Part shown: one piece after another, positions 38,789-40,225 of the stretch
Numbering within the stretch: position 1 is the first letter of the stretch
Layout of the letters: every line of letters begins with the position of its first letter
Source: Armatimonadota bacterium
GTDB taxonomy: Bacteria; Armatimonadota; SYMT01; JACQGL01
Length of the DNA: 40,225 nucleotides
Reading direction: 5' to 3'
NCBI GenBank assembly: GCA_016199525.1
Contig: JACQGL010000198.1
Coordinates: 1-40,225, forward strand
Program-made: the position numbers and the translations under genes
Notes under the pieces: generated by a model
Told to the model about the DNA's origin: nothing
The model's input: only the letters and a program-made list of their open reading frames with translations
Databases searched by the model: none

Positions 38789-39794
38789 CGGTGTCGTCCT
38801 CCGACATCAGTCGAATCTCGCCCTGCGACTCGAGCGCCCGGACGGTTTCTACAATGTGGCGCTGCGCGGCCTCGACGTCGCGCAGTCGGACGGACTCCAT
38901 CATTTCCAGGTCTTCCTTCAGCCGTTCCACCACTCGCTGTGAGAGGTTGGTGAACACTGCTTCCTGGATGGCCTCGTCCGCGCCCTTCAGGGCCACGCGC
39001 AACTGCTCGGCATCGACATCCCGAAGGATGCGCTGGATGGTACGGCTCTCGAGGCGGGGCAGGTCTTCGAACCGGAACCAGCAGCGGCGCACCCGCTCCG
39101 CGATCGGTGGGGAGGCGGCGGCTAGCTGTTCCAGGACACTGTCCCCGGTCGCGGAACTGAGGTGCCCCAGTAGGTGAGCCACGAAGCGCGGTCCGCCAAC
39201 GGGGGCCGCGCCCGGGTCCGTCACGCCGGCGAACTTCTCCGCCACGTAGCGTTCCACGAGCTGGACGGCGGCGGGTGAAGGCGTTTCCATCGTCGCCAGC
39301 CGCTCCGCCACCGGCCCCTGGAGAGAGGCGGGAAGGAGGGCCAGGGTGGCGGCCGCGGTGCCTGCGGGGAGGGTGCACAGCACCAGGGCAATCGCCTGTG
39401 GGTGTTCCTCTTGCAGCAGCTCGGCCAGCTCCTGGGGCCGCGCGTGTGAGAGCACCCCGGCGGGCTTGGGACCTTCCGCCGGATCCGCCGCTCCCAGCAG
39501 CTGCACGGCCTTCTCTTCGCCCAGCGAGCGGACCACCACCTGGCGCGCAAAATCGCTGCCTCCCAGGCGCGCGTAGGCCTTCTGCTCGGCGGTGCTTCGG
39601 AGTTCCTGGAGCACAGCACGGCGCAGTTCGGGGGAGACACGCCGGATGCGCGAAATCTCCAGCGTGAGCGCTTCGATCTCCTCCCCTGTGAGGTGCTTGA
39701 ACACCTCCGCCGCCTGCTCCGCGCCCAGGGAAATCAGGAGCACGGATGCTTTCTGGAGGCCAGTTAGGACGCCGTTGATGGAAGTCGCCGCCAT
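38781..39794 (-). CDS. fliG: Flagellar motor switch protein FliG
   Basis: A 337-residue protein with all three domains. N: LQKASVLLISLGAEQAAEVFKHLTGEEIEALT, binding FliF. Middle: the EEHPQ motif (129-133) in LAELLQEEHPQAIALVL, binding FliM. C: RTIQRILRDVDAEQLRVALKGADEAIQEAVFTNLSQRVVERLKEDLEMMESVRLRDVE, the torque helix with its charged residues kept. It is the rotor contact for MotA. It begins 4 bases after fliF. Confidence 0.97.
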   Translation of the reverse strand: MAATSINGVLTGLQKASVLLISLGAEQAAEVFKHLTGEEIEALTLEISRIRRVSPELRRAVLQELRSTAEQKAYARLGGSDFARQVVVRSLGEEKAVQLLGAADPAEGPKPAGVLSHARPQELAELLQEEHPQAIALVLCTLPAGTAAATLALLPASLQGPVAERLATMETPSPAAVQLVERYVAEKFAGVTDPGAAPVGGPRFVAHLLGHLSSATGDSVLEQLAAASPPIAERVRRCWFRFEDLPRLESRTIQRILRDVDAEQLRVALKGADEAIQEAVFTNLSQRVVERLKEDLEMMESVRLRDVEAAQRHIVETVRALESQGEIRLMSEDDTVE

Positions 39795-39798
39795 GGTC

Positions 39799-40225
39799 TT
39801 ACGGTTCCGTTAGCCACGTGCGCAAGAGCTGCGCCATCTCCTCCGGCCGCTGACTCGCCAGCGCCTGCGCGAACTGCTCTGTTTCATCCCCTGGGCGGCT
39901 GGCAGGCAGTGGGGCGCGCAGGTCGGGAAACGCTGGTTCCGCGCTCACGGCGTTGAATGCTGGCGACTGAGAGACGGGTACCAGCTCGACACGCCGGCGT
40001 CCCCGGCGCAGGAAGAGGGAGAGCCCCCCGGCAATCAGGAACAGCGCCGCCACTCCCACTCCCAGCCACAGGCGTTGGCGCGCTGCCGCCCGCTCCCCGG
40101 CAGCCAGGGCCCGTTCCGCTTCCGCAGCGGCAGTTTCCTGACTGCGATCGAACGGCAGCGAGGTCATGGTGAACTGATCGCGGCCGGAGACGATCCCTGC
40201 GGCAGCGGCCAGCGCCTGGCGCAGG
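39799..40225 (-). CDS. fliF: MS-ring protein FliF, C-terminal part (truncated by window edge)
   Basis: About 141 C-terminal residues are visible; the frame stays open to the window end, with LRQALAAAAGIVSGRDQFTMTSLPFD, the conserved end of the periplasmic ring-building region. A membrane helix (LWLGVGVAALFLIAGGLSLFLRR) follows, then a cytoplasmic tail whose end (EQFAQALASQRPEEMAQLLRTWLTE) is the FliG-binding segment. The rest of fliF, and probably fliE, flgC and flgB, should lie just outside. Confidence 0.93.
   Translation of the reverse strand, partial: LRQALAAAAGIVSGRDQFTMTSLPFDRSQETAAAEAERALAAGERAAARQRLWLGVGVAALFLIAGGLSLFLRRGRRRVELVPVSQSPAFNAVSAEPAFPDLRAPLPASRPGDETEQFAQALASQRPEEMAQLLRTWLTEP

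Noticed and set aside
1-40225. CRISPR array, tRNA, rRNA, insertion sequence or prophage
   Set aside because: No regularly spaced repeats, transposase motifs, cloverleaf-like segments or phage genes were seen; all repeats found are short hairpins or within-gene duplications.

Overview
This window is almost entirely a flagellar biosynthesis locus from a GC-rich bacterium with an outer membrane. Three things support that reading: the genes for the P-ring and L-ring of the basal body (flgA, flgH, flgI) are present, codons strongly prefer G/C in the third position, and signal peptides lie on periplasmic parts. The minus-strand gene order (fliF-G-H-I-J-K, flgD-E, flbD, motA-B, fliL-M-N-O-P-Q-R, flhB-A-F-G, a PilZ gene, fliA, a swrB-like gene) is the Bacillota fla/che arrangement. 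FliW with CsrA is also a non-proteobacterial feature. Armatimonadota or a diderm Bacillota lineage would fit, but the sequence alone does not settle the phylum.

Layout. Positions 1-3504 (+) hold four non-flagellar genes: the end of a glycoside-hydrolase-like gene, a secreted Ig-like protein, a SAM hydrolase and a BCAM0308-type zinc-ribbon protein. From 3584 a sigma-54-type promoter precedes an HD-GYP gene, which is followed by flgF-G-A-H-I-J-M-N-K-L-fliW-csrA, then fliC-flaG-fliD-fliS-fliT-like, all on + to 18250. The other arm (fliF to the swrB-like gene, 40225 down to 18238) is entirely on the minus strand. The two arms collide tail to tail with a 13-base overlap of coding sequence and no room for a terminator.

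How it works together. The minus arm encodes the early machine: MS ring and switch (FliF, G, M, N), the ATPase complex (FliH, I, J), the export gate (FlhA, FlhB, FliO, P, Q, R), hook and hook-length control (FlgD, FlgE, FliK), stator (MotA, MotB, FliL), placement GTPases (FlhF, FlhG), the c-di-GMP reader (PilZ) and sigma-28 (FliA). The plus arm encodes rod, rings, hook-filament junction, the anti-sigma factor FlgM, filament, cap and chaperones, plus FliW/CsrA.

Regulatory signals read directly: two GG-N10-GC sigma-54-type promoters (before the HD-GYP gene and before flbD), a sigma-28-like promoter before fliC, and a hairpin with a GGGA loop just upstream of the fliC Shine-Dalgarno, the expected form of a CsrA site. 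Together they suggest a tiered circuit of sigma-54, sigma-28/FlgM and CsrA/FliW.

The least expected observations are a dispersed family of 17-18 bp palindromes (TCCCGA-N5/6-TCGGGA) that sit in frame inside several genes, including fliI and flgF; a GCAGGC hairpin pair and AT-richer patch interrupting the fliN-fliO junction; and several departures from family norms (MotB with Cys in place of the peptidoglycan-binding Asp, FlgH without a lipobox, FlhB with NPQH). No rRNA, tRNA, CRISPR array, transposase or phage gene was seen.
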